Positions 7,831 through 16,658 of a stretch of DNA of 64,000 nucleotides are shown piece by piece; the stretch's first letter is position 1, and each line of letters opens with the position of its first letter. The position numbers and the translations under genes were made by a program. The notes under the pieces were generated by a model that did not search any database, was not told the DNA's origin, and saw only the letters and a list, made by a program, of their open reading frames with translations. This stretch comes from Geothrix sp. (GTDB taxonomy: Bacteria; Acidobacteriota; Holophagae; Holophagales; Holophagaceae). Location of the stretch: contig NZ_JAHRYQ010000001.1 in the NCBI RefSeq assembly GCF_020622065.1, positions 1,302,001-1,366,000 on the forward strand, read 5' to 3'.

Positions 7831-9221
7831 TTCCCCTCCTCACCGCCGACGAGATGCGGGCCGCGGAGCGCCAGGCCATCGAGGGCTGGGGCATGCCGTC
7901 ACTGGTTCTGCAGGAGCACGCCGCCCTGGGAGCCCTGGCGCTGATCCCGCCCGGCGAGCCGATCCAGGTGCTGGCGGGACCTGGCAACAACGGCGGTGAC
8001 GCCTTGGCGTTGGCCCGCCTGGCCAGGCTCCAGGGGCGCGAGGTCACGGTGTGGTCTCCCTTCACCCAGCCCGAATGGCGCGGGGATGCGGCCCACCAGG
8101 CCCGGCTCTGGAAGGGCCTCGGGGGAGACATCCAGGGGGCGACCGGGCCGGGCGAAGTCATGCGGACCTGGCGCGGCTGGGTGGTGGACGGCCTCTTCGG
8201 CCTGGGCACCACCCGCCCGCTGGACGGCCCGGCCGCGGTCTGGGTGAGGGCCCTGAACGGCAGCGGCCTCCCGGTGCTGGCCCTGGACCTGCCCTCGGGC
8301 CTGGATCCCAGTGCCGCCGAAATTCCCGGGGAAGCGGTGCGAGCCGCGCGGACGGCGTGTTTCGGAGCCCTCAAGGTCTGCCACGGCCTGCTTCCGGCGA
8401 AGGAATATTGCGGCAGGATCTCGGTGATCCCCATCCCCCTGGACCGCGCTCCGGTAGCCGCGATGCAGCTGCTGGAACGGCCGATCCTCCCCCCCCGGGC
8501 CTGGAATGCCCACAAGGGGAGCTTCGGGCATGTGGTCATCCGGGCGGGCAGCCTGGGCATGAGCGGGGCCGCGGTGCTGGCGGCCCTGGGCGCCCTGCGC
8601 GTGGGCGTGGGCCTGGTGACGGTGCTGGCGGAGCCAGAGGTCCGTGCCGAGATCGCTGCCCAAGTCCCTGAAGCCATGGTGCATCCCTGGCGCGGGACCG
8701 TTCCCCCGGAGGCCGATGTGCTCCTGGTGGGTCCCGGGGGCATCGCCCAGGTGCCGGATTGGGACGGTCCGCTGGTGGTGGATGCCTCGGCCCTGAAGGA
8801 AGGGGAAGGGAAACGCTGGATGGAGCGACCCGGCACGGCCATCACGCCCCATCCCGGTGAATTCGCCCGGCTCTTCCGGCTCTCGCGCCCACTCCTGATG
8901 GACGAGCGCCTGGCTCAGGCCCGGTTGGTGGCGGCGGGCAAGCCCGGCGTTCTGGTCCTCAAGGGGGCCCAGACCGTGATCGCCGGAGGCGCCCGGGGCG
9001 ACCTGTGGATCAATCCCACGGGCCATCCGGGCATGGCGACGGGCGGCAGCGGCGATCTGCTGGCGGGCATGGTGGCCGGCTTCCGCGCCCAGGGTCTGCC
9101 CATGCGCGAGGCCGCGGCCGCGGCCACCTGGTTCCACGGCGCCACCGGGGATCAGCTCCCGGGCGCAGGGCTGCTCCCCCGGGATCTGGCGGCGCTGCTT
9201 CCGGAGCTGTTGCGTGCCTGA
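7827..9221 (+). CDS. nnr: Bifunctional NAD(P)HX epimerase / ADP-dependent dehydratase
   Basis: The 464-residue protein repairs hydrated NAD(P)H. The N-terminal half is a YjeF_N epimerase, with LTADEMRAAERQAIEGWG, GPGNNGGDALALAR and DLPSGLDP. The C-terminal half is a ribokinase-like YjeF_C dehydratase, with AHKGSFGHVVI, ITPHPGEFARL, VLKGAQTVI and TGGSGDLLAGMVAGF. The GTG start follows a GGAGG site at 7816-7820. The next gene, tsaE, overlaps its end by 8 bases. The nnr-tsaE pairing is common in bacteria. Confidence 0.94.
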   Translation: MIPLLTADEMRAAERQAIEGWGMPSLVLQEHAALGALALIPPGEPIQVLAGPGNNGGDALALARLARLQGREVTVWSPFTQPEWRGDAAHQARLWKGLGGDIQGATGPGEVMRTWRGWVVDGLFGLGTTRPLDGPAAVWVRALNGSGLPVLALDLPSGLDPSAAEIPGEAVRAARTACFGALKVCHGLLPAKEYCGRISVIPIPLDRAPVAAMQLLERPILPPRAWNAHKGSFGHVVIRAGSLGMSGAAVLAALGALRVGVGLVTVLAEPEVRAEIAAQVPEAMVHPWRGTVPPEADVLLVGPGGIAQVPDWDGPLVVDASALKEGEGKRWMERPGTAITPHPGEFARLFRLSRPLLMDERLAQARLVAAGKPGVLVLKGAQTVIAGGARGDLWINPTGHPGMATGGSGDLLAGMVAGFRAQGLPMREAAAAATWFHGATGDQLPGAGLLPRDLAALLPELLRA

Positions 9222-9648
9222 GTCCTTTCTGGCCGATGATGGGGCCACGGAGGCCCTGGGCGAAGCCCTGGCCCGGGTCACGCCGGCGGGCGGGACCTGG
9301 CTGCTACGGGGTGAATTGGGTGCCGGCAAGACCACCTGGACCCGGGGTTTCCTGCGGGGCCTGGGGGGGGATCCGGATGAAGTGGCCTCGCCCACCTATG
9401 CCGTGCTCCACCGCTACGATCACCCGGGGGGGCGGGTCTTTCACCTGGATCTGTACCGTCCCGGTCCCGGAGGTGCTTGGTCCCTGGGTCTTGATGAGAT
9501 CCTGGAGGCCGCGGACCGTCTCGTGGTGGAGTGGGCCGGCACGGATGGTCCCTGGCCCACGGACTGGGTGGCCGAGCTGCGGCTGTCCCAGGAAGGTGAG
9601 GGGCGCCGGGCGGAATGGACACTCCCTGTCGCGCACGGCGGACGATGA
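9214..9648 (+). CDS. tsaE: tRNA t6A biosynthesis ATPase TsaE
   Basis: The 144-residue protein is a small P-loop ATPase needed with TsaB, TsaC and TsaD to make threonylcarbamoyl-adenosine in tRNA. Walker A is GELGAGKTT. The family's SPTYAVLHRY and FHLDLYR motifs follow, then VVEWAG. The GTG start lies inside the nnr end, indicating coupling. tsaB, tsaC and tsaD are not in this window. Confidence 0.92.
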   Translation: MPESFLADDGATEALGEALARVTPAGGTWLLRGELGAGKTTWTRGFLRGLGGDPDEVASPTYAVLHRYDHPGGRVFHLDLYRPGPGGAWSLGLDEILEAADRLVVEWAGTDGPWPTDWVAELRLSQEGEGRRAEWTLPVAHGGR

Positions 9649-9655
9649 TGGGGGC

Positions 9656-10945
9656 ATGGACCTCCCGCTGATCGTCTCCCTCCTCGCCTGTTCCGTCGCG
9701 GCCTTGGCGGTCTGGGCGGCCCTTCGCCGGCCCCCCTTGGAGGCCGCGCCATTCGAGGCTCTGCGCCGCCACGCGGAGGAGCTGGCCTCGCGGGATCGGG
9801 GCGAGGCCCGGCAGGCCCTGGCCACGCAGATTCAGCCCGTCTTTTCGGAGCTCGGCCAGCTGCGGACTGCCCAGGCCGAAAAGCTGGGCGAGGGCTTTCG
9901 CCAGCTCACGGCCGCCGTCCAGGAGGCGCTGAGGGCCTCCCGCGCGGAGCAGGCCGCTCAGCTCGGCCTGGTCCAACAGCAGGTGCAGCAGCGGCTGGAT
10001 GCCATCCAGACCTCGAACGAGGCCAAGCTCGAACAGATCCGCCGCACGGTGGACGAACAGCTCCACGAAGCCCTGGAGAAGCGCCTCGGCGAGAGCTTCA
10101 ACCTCGTGGCCCAGCGCCTGGAGCAGGTGCAGAAGGGGTTGGGCGAGATGCAATCCCTGGCCCAGGATGTGGGCGGGTTGAAGCGGGCGCTCACCAATGT
10201 GAAGACCCGGGGTGTGCTCGGCGAGGCCCAGCTGGGTGCGCTGCTGGAGCAGTTCCTGTCTGCGGGGCAGTATGCGGCGAATGTGAAGGTGAAGCCCCGT
10301 TCCGCCGAGGTGGTGGAGTTCGCGGTGAAGCTGCCGGGAGCCGAGGAGGGGGGCAGTGTCTGGCTTCCCATCGATGCCAAGTTCCCCCTGGAGGACTACC
10401 AGCGGCTCATGGAGGCCTATGAGGCCGGGGATCTGGCCGCCGTGGAGGCCGCGGGCCGGGCGCTGGAGAACCGCCTGCTCTCCCAGGCGCGGGACATCCG
10501 CGACAAGTACATCGCGCCGCCCTACAGCACGGATTTCGCGCTGCTCTTCCTGCCTTTCGAGGGGCTCTATGCGGAGGCGCTGCGGCGGCCGGGGCTGTTC
10601 GGTCGGCTCCAGCGGGAATGCAAAGTCACCTTCGTGGGCCCCACCACGCTCACGGCCTTCCTCAACAGCCTCCAGGTGGGGTTCAAGACCTTGGCCATCA
10701 GCCGGCAGAGCAGCGAGGTCTGGCGGGTGCTGGGCCATGTGAAGGCCGAGTTCGGACGGTTTGGGACGGCCCTGGCGGCGGTCCAGGACCGGCTGGATGA
10801 CGCCAGCAAGCGGCTGGGGGAGGTCTCGAAGCGGAAGGACCTCATGGAAAAGCGGTTGGCGGGGGTGGAGGCGGCTCCGGAGGTTCCGGCGGACGCACAG
10901 GCCGAGGGCGCGCCAGTGCTGGCGATGCCGAGCGGGAGCGAATAA
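9656..10945 (+). CDS. rmuC: DNA recombination protein RmuC homologue
   Basis: The 429-residue protein has an N-terminal membrane anchor (about 5-21), a long coiled coil to about residue 170 and the conserved RmuC nuclease-like core. The core shows TRGVLGEAQLGALLEQ, WLPIDAKFPLEDYQRL, KYIAPPYSTDFALLFLPFEGLYAE and FVGPTTLTAFLNSLQVGF. RmuC limits DNA inversions and rearrangements; its biochemical role is not settled. The ATG at 9656 is chosen because it starts the membrane anchor. The frame is open further upstream, but there it overlaps nnr and tsaE. Confidence 0.9.
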   Translation: MDLPLIVSLLACSVAALAVWAALRRPPLEAAPFEALRRHAEELASRDRGEARQALATQIQPVFSELGQLRTAQAEKLGEGFRQLTAAVQEALRASRAEQAAQLGLVQQQVQQRLDAIQTSNEAKLEQIRRTVDEQLHEALEKRLGESFNLVAQRLEQVQKGLGEMQSLAQDVGGLKRALTNVKTRGVLGEAQLGALLEQFLSAGQYAANVKVKPRSAEVVEFAVKLPGAEEGGSVWLPIDAKFPLEDYQRLMEAYEAGDLAAVEAAGRALENRLLSQARDIRDKYIAPPYSTDFALLFLPFEGLYAEALRRPGLFGRLQRECKVTFVGPTTLTAFLNSLQVGFKTLAISRQSSEVWRVLGHVKAEFGRFGTALAAVQDRLDDASKRLGEVSKRKDLMEKRLAGVEAAPEVPADAQAEGAPVLAMPSGSE

Positions 10946-10999
10946 TTCACTTCCCAAATCGCAGGAATGCCTTAGGATTCGGGCCAATCCGGGGGTGTG

Positions 11000-11506
11000 A
11001 TGCTGAAGGGAGGGGGTCGTCACGGAGCCGGCGAGGTCATCGCCGTGGACCGGAACTATGTCCCCATGCAGGAAGTAAGCCGCCGTCGCGCCCTCTGTGC
11101 CGTGGTGGCCGGCCGGGCCCATGTGCTGAATCCCGCCACCTTCGAGCGGCACGGCAACCTGGAGGGTCGCCTGGAATTGATCATCTTCCCCCACGCCCAG
11201 GCCTGCAGCGACTCCAAGCTGCTGCTGGGCCGTTTGGAGCGGCGGGTGCTGCGCCGGGACCACTACCTCTGCCAGTACGAGGGCTGCCAGCGGAAGGCCA
11301 CCACGGTGGATCATGTGGTGCCTCTGTGCCAGGGCGGCTCGACCACCTGGCAGAACCTCGTGGGATGCTGCCTGTCGTGCAATCAGAGCAAGGGCGGACG
11401 GACGCCCGAGCAGGCCGGCATGATCCTCAAGCGCCAGCCCAAAGGGCCCCGGGCCCACCTCTTCGAGCGCTTCGAGGAGCTGCTGAAGCGGGCCAGCGCG
11501 GCCTGA
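11000..11506 (+). CDS. HNH endonuclease domain protein
   Basis: The protein is about 168 residues. The C-terminal half holds an HNH nuclease fold: a Cys pair in YLCQYEGCQRKA, the VDHVVPLCQGG strand with the catalytic Asp-His, an Asn in TWQNLVGCC, and a second Cys pair ending CLSCNQSKGG. The N-terminal half (VIAVDRNYVPMQEVSRRRA) is typical of chromosomal stand-alone HNH proteins in many phyla. A GTG at 10997 is directly before the ATG used here. There is no mobile-element context; its role is unknown. Confidence 0.85.
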   Translation: MLKGGGRHGAGEVIAVDRNYVPMQEVSRRRALCAVVAGRAHVLNPATFERHGNLEGRLELIIFPHAQACSDSKLLLGRLERRVLRRDHYLCQYEGCQRKATTVDHVVPLCQGGSTTWQNLVGCCLSCNQSKGGRTPEQAGMILKRQPKGPRAHLFERFEELLKRASAA

Positions 11507-11518
11507 TCCATTCCCCGT

Positions 11519-12853
11519 TCAGCCCAGGAGGGCACGGGTCTTGAGGAAGAGCTCCGCCCACTCCCGGGTGGCCTCGCTGCGGCGCGTGATCCCGCCGCCG
11601 GTCCAGTAGGTCAGGCGTCCTTCGGCGATCTGGGCGGTGCGGATGGGCAGGGCCAGGTCCAAGTCGCCGCGGGGCCCGATCCACCCCAGGGCCCCGCAGT
11701 AGAACCCTCGAGGGGCGGCCTCGGCCTGGGCCAGGTGGGTGCAGACCGCGTGTTTTGGTGCCCCGGTGACGCTGCCGCCCGGCAGGACGCTGCGGAGGAG
11801 GGCCGCCAGACCCAGGCCGGGACGGGCCTGGGCTTCGACGGTGCTCACCAGGTGCTGAACCGTGGGGTAGGGCTCCACGGCCATGGGGCGGCTCACGGCG
11901 ACGGAGCCTGTCCGGGCCACGCGGCCCAGGTCGTTGCGGACGAGGTCCACGATCATGGTGTGCTCGGCCCGCTCCTTGGGGTCGGCGGCCAGGGCCACGG
12001 CGGCTCGGCAGTCGGCCTCGGCCTCGCCCGTGAGTGGGACGCTGCCCTTGATGGGCTGCGACCAGAGGCGGTCTTCCCGGCGGGTCAGGAGGCGCTCCAT
12101 GCTCAGGCAGAGCAGGTGGCGGCCGCCCAGGTCCAGCAGGGCCCCGAACGGGGGGCGGGCTCGGAGGAAGGCCGATTGGGCGAACGCCTTGGGCGAGCCC
12201 GGGAAGAGTCCTTCGAAGGGGACGCAGAGGTTGGCCACATAGAAATCCCCCGCCAGGATGCGCTCCCGGATCCGTTCCACCGCGGCCCGGTGGGTGACCT
12301 CTTCCCAGCGGGGCTGAAGGTCCAGAATGGGGGCGGCCATCACCGCGGTCCTTTCCCCGGTGGTCCCCAGGCGGTGTCGCCAGAGGTCCGGGTCTGGGGG
12401 TCCCTCCTCCCAGGACCAGAGTTCCACCTGGTCCTCCTGAAGGTGCAGGGCCTGTCGAAGCGCCGTCCAATGCTGGCCCAGGGTGCCGGGAGGCAGTCCC
12501 TGGCGGGGCAGGCCGGCCTCATCGCAGGCGAGTTCGTAGGTGGCGGCGCCGACCCAGGGGCCCGGGCTCTCTGGAAGGGCGGATTCCAGGGCCTGCCAAG
12601 GGGAACCATGGAGGATCAACTTCCCGAGGCGGGTCTCCCAGGCCCTACCCGTCCAGCGGGAGGTGAGGACGGGGCCTCCGGGGAGGCCCAGGAGCCCCTC
12701 GCCGGTCCGCCCATCCTGGAGCCAGGGCGCGCCCTGGGCGAGCAGCGCCCCGGTGCAGGCCGGCCAGGGGCCGGGGAGGGGGAAGGGCAGACGATGCCTA
12801 GGGGAGAGGTCCATCCGGGACATCATCCCATCAGAATCTGGAACTTGCTCCAT
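11519..12853 (-). CDS. pabB: Aminodeoxychorismate synthase component I (PabB-like)
   Basis: The 444-residue protein is a chorismate-binding enzyme of the PabB/TrpE family. Conserved blocks are SQPIKGSVPL, AEHTMIVDLVRNDLGRV, LPGGSVTGAPK, GFYCGALGWIG and YWTGGGITRRS. These fit amination of chorismate to 4-amino-4-deoxychorismate for folate. The N-terminal third is divergent. A later start near residue 14 is also possible. It converges with the HNH gene and is divergent from pepA across an AT-rich intergenic stretch. No pabA or pabC gene is adjacent. Confidence 0.88.
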   Translation of the reverse strand: MEQVPDSDGMMSRMDLSPRHRLPFPLPGPWPACTGALLAQGAPWLQDGRTGEGLLGLPGGPVLTSRWTGRAWETRLGKLILHGSPWQALESALPESPGPWVGAATYELACDEAGLPRQGLPPGTLGQHWTALRQALHLQEDQVELWSWEEGPPDPDLWRHRLGTTGERTAVMAAPILDLQPRWEEVTHRAAVERIRERILAGDFYVANLCVPFEGLFPGSPKAFAQSAFLRARPPFGALLDLGGRHLLCLSMERLLTRREDRLWSQPIKGSVPLTGEAEADCRAAVALAADPKERAEHTMIVDLVRNDLGRVARTGSVAVSRPMAVEPYPTVQHLVSTVEAQARPGLGLAALLRSVLPGGSVTGAPKHAVCTHLAQAEAAPRGFYCGALGWIGPRGDLDLALPIRTAQIAEGRLTYWTGGGITRRSEATREWAELFLKTRALLG

Positions 12854-12971
12854 TGGCTAGCGTTGAAAAAGAGTTCGCTAACAAATTGCCAAACGGTGAC
12901 AAATAATGACCGAAAACGACCTTTTCTTTTTTTTGGGTTCGGCCTAGTCTCTTGGACCAGGAGGAACTTCC
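12854..12971. promoter_or_regulatory. AT-rich divergent promoter region pabB/pepA with inverted repeat
   Basis: This 118-bp spacer is far richer in A and T than the flanking genes, with a run of T near 12920-12934. It holds a partial inverted repeat, TAGCG (in TTGGCTAGCG) facing CGCTA (in CGCTAACAA), separated by about 13 bp. A TAGTCT hexamer upstream of the pepA start fits the TANNCT -10 pattern seen elsewhere in the window. A strong AGGAGGAA ribosome site precedes the pepA ATG. Confidence 0.5.
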
Positions 12972-14444
12972 ATGTCTTCAGTGGATATCAGTTCTCAAAC
13001 CGGCAAGGACTTCGCGGGAGACGCGCTGATCGTTCCGGTGTTCTCCGGGCGTGAGCGACATCGGCTGCCTCTCGCCATCAGCAAGGTCGCACGGCAAGTG
13101 ATGGATGAGGAGGATTTCAAGGCGGACTATCTTGAAGTTGTGCCGCTGCATCATCCCAATGGCGTGAAGGAAAGCCGCTGGATGGTTCTGGTGGGGCTTG
13201 GCGACGAAGAGAAGGTGACACTCAACAAGATCCGCAAAGCCGTGGGTACGGCCGCCCGTTTCTGCCTCAAGAAAAAGTGGAAGAAGATCGGCGTGCTCTC
13301 GCCCTCCACCTCCACGCTGGACCACGATGCCGTGCAGGTGTCCGTCGCCGAGGGCGCCCTTCTGGCCAACTACGATTTCGTGGTGTTCAAGGGCGGCAAG
13401 CCGGAGGCGAAACAGTTTTCGTCCATCGAGATCTTTACCAATGGGGATGACACCCGCAAGGCCCGCCGCAAGCTGCCCATGATCGAGGCCGGGGTGGTGG
13501 CCTGCCATCGGGTGCGCGACCTGGCCAACACCCCTGCGGGCGATCTCTATCCTGAGGTTTTCGCGGAAACGGCTTCGAAACTGGCCAAGCAGCACAAGCT
13601 CCACTGCGAAGTGATGGATGTGCCGGCCCTCGAAAAGGGCGGCTTCCGTTCCGTGTTGGCGGTCGGCCAGGGCAGTGCCCGGCCTCCGCGGGTGGTGAAG
13701 CTCGAATACAAGCCGAAGGAGAAGCCGAAGAAGCATGTGGTGTTGGTGGGCAAGGGTGTCTGTTTCGATTCGGGCGGCCTGTCCCTCAAAGACGCCTCGG
13801 GCATGGAGACGATGAAGGACGACATGACCGGCGCGGCCATCGTGCTGGCCACCCTCGTGGCCTGCGCGCAGCTGGAGGTTCCGGTGCAGGTCACGGGCCT
13901 GTTGGGCCTGGTGGAGAACATGCCCTCCGGCACCAGCTACAAACCCGGCGATGTCCTCCGCAGCCGCAGCGGCAAGACCATTGAAGTGCTCAACACCGAT
14001 GCGGAGGGCCGGCTGGTGTTGGCGGACCTCCTCCACTACGCGGGCGAGCTGGGCGCGGACCATGTGGTGGACTTGGCCACCCTCACGGGCGCGGCGCTCA
14101 TCGCCATGGGCGATGGGGTCTCGGCCGTCATGGGCACCGACCAGAAGCTGGTGGACCACCTCATGGATGCGGGCGGGGCCGTGGGCGAGCACCTCTGGCA
14201 GCTCCCCCTGGTCGAGGAATACGCCGAGCTGCTCAAGAGCCCCCTGGCCGACCTGAAGAACATCACGGGCATCCGCTGGGGCGGCACCATCACGGCCGGC
14301 CTCTTCCTGCGCGAGTTCGTGGGGCAGGCCTCCTGGGCCCATGTGGACCTCTCCGGCGGCTGGTCGGGCAAGGAGCGGGACTACCGTACCCACGGCGCCA
14401 GCGGGGAGGGCCCGCGGTTCCTCCTGGAATGGCTCATGGCTTGA
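12972..14444 (+). CDS. pepA: Leucyl aminopeptidase (M17)
   Basis: The 490-residue protein is an M17 metallo-aminopeptidase of normal length. The two-metal site is visible in GKGVCFDSGGLSLK (Lys and Asp), DDMTGAA and the signature NTDAEGRLVLADLL. The N-terminal macrodomain-like region is present. It cleaves N-terminal residues from peptides in the cytoplasm. The gene has a strong Shine-Dalgarno site and ends at a clear intrinsic terminator. Confidence 0.95.
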   Translation: MSSVDISSQTGKDFAGDALIVPVFSGRERHRLPLAISKVARQVMDEEDFKADYLEVVPLHHPNGVKESRWMVLVGLGDEEKVTLNKIRKAVGTAARFCLKKKWKKIGVLSPSTSTLDHDAVQVSVAEGALLANYDFVVFKGGKPEAKQFSSIEIFTNGDDTRKARRKLPMIEAGVVACHRVRDLANTPAGDLYPEVFAETASKLAKQHKLHCEVMDVPALEKGGFRSVLAVGQGSARPPRVVKLEYKPKEKPKKHVVLVGKGVCFDSGGLSLKDASGMETMKDDMTGAAIVLATLVACAQLEVPVQVTGLLGLVENMPSGTSYKPGDVLRSRSGKTIEVLNTDAEGRLVLADLLHYAGELGADHVVDLATLTGAALIAMGDGVSAVMGTDQKLVDHLMDAGGAVGEHLWQLPLVEEYAELLKSPLADLKNITGIRWGGTITAGLFLREFVGQASWAHVDLSGGWSGKERDYRTHGASGEGPRFLLEWLMA

Positions 14445-14461
14445 GTACCCCCTCCGGGTCG

Positions 14462-14496
14462 TTTGAAAAGGGGGCTTCGGCCCCCTTTTTTTCAAA
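14462..14496 (+). terminator. Intrinsic terminator after pepA
   Basis: A GGGGGC-TTCG-GCCCCC stem-loop is flanked by an A run before and seven T after, so the stem extends through TTTGAAAA/TTTTCAAA. This is a textbook rho-independent terminator located 18 bp after the pepA stop. Confidence 0.9.
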
Positions 14497-14514
14497 TGGA
14501 TGGAGATGTCCCTC

Positions 14515-14543
14515 TTGACCGCAGGCCACAGATGGGGATTTAT
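14515..14543 (+). promoter_or_regulatory. Candidate sigma-70 promoter for the HU/IHF gene
   Basis: TTGACC (14515-14520) is followed after 17 bp by ATTTAT (14538-14543). This is the best hexamer pair in the short interval between the pepA terminator and the HU/IHF start at 14592. Confidence 0.4.
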
Positions 14544-14591
14544 TGAGGACTGCCTTCAATCCACCTGAGCCCACACACCCCCGGAGTTCCC

Positions 14592-14888
14592 ATGGAAGCG
14601 ATGGAGACCCTCACCAAGGCCGACCTGTCCCGACATCTGATGGAGCGCCTGGAGCTTGGAAAGAAGGACGCCGACCTCCTGGTGAACACCTTCCTGGAGA
14701 GCATCATCGAATCTCTCAAGACAGGTGAGGGTGTGGAACTGCGCGGGTTCGGCAGCTTCCGGCTGCGGGATCGCCGGGCCCGTCAAGGGCGCAACCCCCG
14801 CAGTGGCGAGAGCATCCAGGTGCCGCCCAAGCGCGTGGTCTATTTCAAGCTGGGCAAGGAACTTCGCAGCAAGCTGATCGACGATTAG
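14592..14888 (+). CDS. HU/IHF-family DNA-binding protein
   Basis: The 98-residue protein has the HU/IHF fold: two N-terminal helices, FGSFRLRDR, the basic beta-arm RRARQGRNPRSGESIQVPP with the intercalating proline, and a closing VVYFKLGKELR helix. The RNPRSGE arm and an N-terminal LTKADLSRHLMERL resemble IHF-alpha as well as HU. It bends and packs DNA. It sits alone between a terminator upstream and a CsgG-like gene 28 bp downstream. Confidence 0.92.
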   Translation: MEAMETLTKADLSRHLMERLELGKKDADLLVNTFLESIIESLKTGEGVELRGFGSFRLRDRRARQGRNPRSGESIQVPPKRVVYFKLGKELRSKLIDD

Positions 14889-14916
14889 TCGCCTCAACCT
14901 CTTTCCTGGAGTCCCC

Positions 14917-15654
14917 ATGCGTTTCCGCAAGCTGCTCCTCGCCCTTCTGGCCGTCGCCGCTGTCGCGACACCTGCTTTCGCCCAGAAGAAGCTCTCCAAA
15001 GAAGACAAGGCCAAGCTCCCCCGCATCGCCATCCTTGAGTTCAAGGCCGCGCCCGACGCCTGGCACGGCTGGCGCTTCGGTGGCTGGGGCAATCAGATGA
15101 GCACCATCTCCAACCAGCTCCGCGACCTCTTCACCACGGAGATCATGGAGAAGGGCAAGAACAAGATCCGCGTCATCGAGCGCGAGCGACTGTCCGAGAT
15201 CCGCGAGGAGCTGAACTTCCAGCAGAGCGGCGAAGTGGATACCGCCACCGTCCAGAAGATCGGCAAGCTGCTGGGCGTGAAGTATGTGATGACGGGCAAG
15301 ATCACCCGCTTCGCATACAAGGAGGGCGGTTTCGGCACGGGCTGGGGCGTGGGCGCCCTGGTGAGCAAGGTCACGGGCGATGGCCTGGCCGGGGCCGTGG
15401 CGGGCAGCGTGAATGTCAAGAAGGCCTCCTTCACGGGCCGCCTGGACATCCGCCTCATCGAGGTGGAGACCGGCGAGATCCTGGGCGCCTGGAAGGACGA
15501 GGACAAGATTTCCGACACCAGCGTGAAAGTGGCCGGCACCGGCGCCGAGGTGCAGTACGACGAGGAACTCGTGAACAAGGTGTTCGAGCCCATCGTGCAG
15601 CGCATCACGCCGAAGCTCCTGCGCGCCACCGTGGCGGCCCACGAAGAAGAGTAG
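14917..15654 (+). CDS. CsgG/HfaB-family exported protein
   Basis: The 245-residue protein has a Sec signal peptide ending in TPAFA. The mature part reads LPRIAILEFKAAP, then LRDLFTTEIMEKG, RVIERERLSEIREEL and LGVKYVMTGKITRF. This matches the CsgG/HfaB domain (curli secretion channel family). No lipobox cysteine is seen, unlike true CsgG. No curli subunit genes lie nearby, so the role may be a more general envelope one. It is close behind the HU/IHF gene and may be cotranscribed. Confidence 0.8.
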   Translation: MRFRKLLLALLAVAAVATPAFAQKKLSKEDKAKLPRIAILEFKAAPDAWHGWRFGGWGNQMSTISNQLRDLFTTEIMEKGKNKIRVIERERLSEIREELNFQQSGEVDTATVQKIGKLLGVKYVMTGKITRFAYKEGGFGTGWGVGALVSKVTGDGLAGAVAGSVNVKKASFTGRLDIRLIEVETGEILGAWKDEDKISDTSVKVAGTGAEVQYDEELVNKVFEPIVQRITPKLLRATVAAHEEE

Positions 15655-15665
15655 GAAATCCCGGC

Positions 15666-16658
15666 TCAGGGAATCGGACGGGGCCCTTCGGGGCCCCTTT
15701 CCGGTTCAAGGGGAAGCCATTCGGAGACGGCCTGCCGGATGGCGCCCGCGTAGGCGGGGCCCATCACCTCGGCGCAATGCAGGTGCCAGGTCGGCACTTC
15801 GATCACCCGCCCTGAGGCGAACCGCGCGGCCAGGGTCCGTTGGATGTCCGGCGGGGCCAGACGGTCCTGGGTGGCCAGGAAGCACAGGCTCGGAGTGGTG
15901 AAGCGCAGGCCCTGGGTCCGGCGCAGCAGGTCCGTCTCGGAAGGCTCGTAGCCGCCCATGCGCCCGGCCCCGGCGCTGGCCAGGGCTCCGATGGGTGGGG
16001 CGAGGAGGTGCCACCAGCGATCCTCCGGACCCCTCACGAGGCGCTCGGCGAAGCTCCGGCTGCTGGCGGGGGCGCCCTCCCAGATAAGGCCCGCCAGAGG
16101 GCCCCGGCCTTCCCCCTCCAGGTCGGCCAGCGCCAGCAGGCCCACGGAGGCTCCGAGGCTGCGACCCAACAGGAGGATCTTGCACCGGGGGGTTCCCATG
16201 GCCTCGAGGCGATGGACGATGCGCACCACATCCCGGGATTCGGCCACGCCGAAGGTGACGGCCGGCGCGGACCCGCCGGCCCGCAGGGCATCATCCCGGC
16301 GCCGGTAGGTGAAGATGGCGGCATCGAGGCCCGGGAACCACTTCAGGGCGGGGCTCGTGCCCCAGCGGTCATCCCCGAAGCCATGAAGCAGGAGGACCAC
16401 CCCCCGGGAGGGTTCCCGGCGGCGGAGGCGCCAGAGCTGCAGGCCATCGACCTCCTGGGCCGACCAGACGCCGCCCGGGTCGCCGTCGCCGCCTGCCGCG
16501 AGCTCGCGGTAGGTGGCCTCGACCCGGGCCAGGGGCTGGGGGCGGTAGAAGGGCGGATCCACCAGTTCCCGCGCGACCTTCCAAGATTTCCACGCGACGA
16601 AGCCCCCCACCGCCAAGAGGGGGAGGGCTGCAAGGCCGAGCCAGGCCGACCGTCTCAC
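15666..16658 (-). CDS. Membrane-anchored alpha/beta hydrolase
   Basis: The 330-residue protein has an N-terminal hydrophobic anchor (LGLAALPLLAVGGFVAW) and an alpha/beta-hydrolase domain. The oxyanion strand is VVLLLHGFGDDRWG and the nucleophile elbow is LLGRSLGASVG. The acid is probably in FLATQDRLAPP and the histidine in PTWHLHCAE. The GTG at 16658 is preferred because it overlaps the ferredoxin stop (GTGA) and begins just before the anchor. A longer frame starting at 16709 overlaps the ferredoxin more. The substrate is unknown. Confidence 0.82.
   Translation of the reverse strand: MRRSAWLGLAALPLLAVGGFVAWKSWKVARELVDPPFYRPQPLARVEATYRELAAGGDGDPGGVWSAQEVDGLQLWRLRRREPSRGVVLLLHGFGDDRWGTSPALKWFPGLDAAIFTYRRRDDALRAGGSAPAVTFGVAESRDVVRIVHRLEAMGTPRCKILLLGRSLGASVGLLALADLEGEGRGPLAGLIWEGAPASSRSFAERLVRGPEDRWWHLLAPPIGALASAGAGRMGGYEPSETDLLRRTQGLRFTTPSLCFLATQDRLAPPDIQRTLAARFASGRVIEVPTWHLHCAEVMGPAYAGAIRQAVSEWLPLEPERGPEGPRPIP

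Noticed and set aside
9005-9655. Upstream extension of the rmuC reading frame
   Set aside because: The frame is open by chance across nnr and tsaE. The membrane anchor that begins RmuC starts at 9656.
9278-11458. 726-codon minus-strand frame across tsaE, rmuC and the HNH gene
   Set aside because: It is a shadow of three well-supported plus-strand genes. Low-complexity composition and no recognisable domain.
11000-11506. HNH protein as a homing or mobile-element nuclease
   Set aside because: There are no repeats, intron or integrase signs. It sits in a run of housekeeping genes and resembles stand-alone chromosomal HNH proteins.
15680-15700. GGGGCCC-TTC-GGGGCCCC hairpin
   Set aside because: It lies within the coding end of the minus-strand hydrolase. 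It may help end the CsgG-like transcript, but coding constraint explains it.
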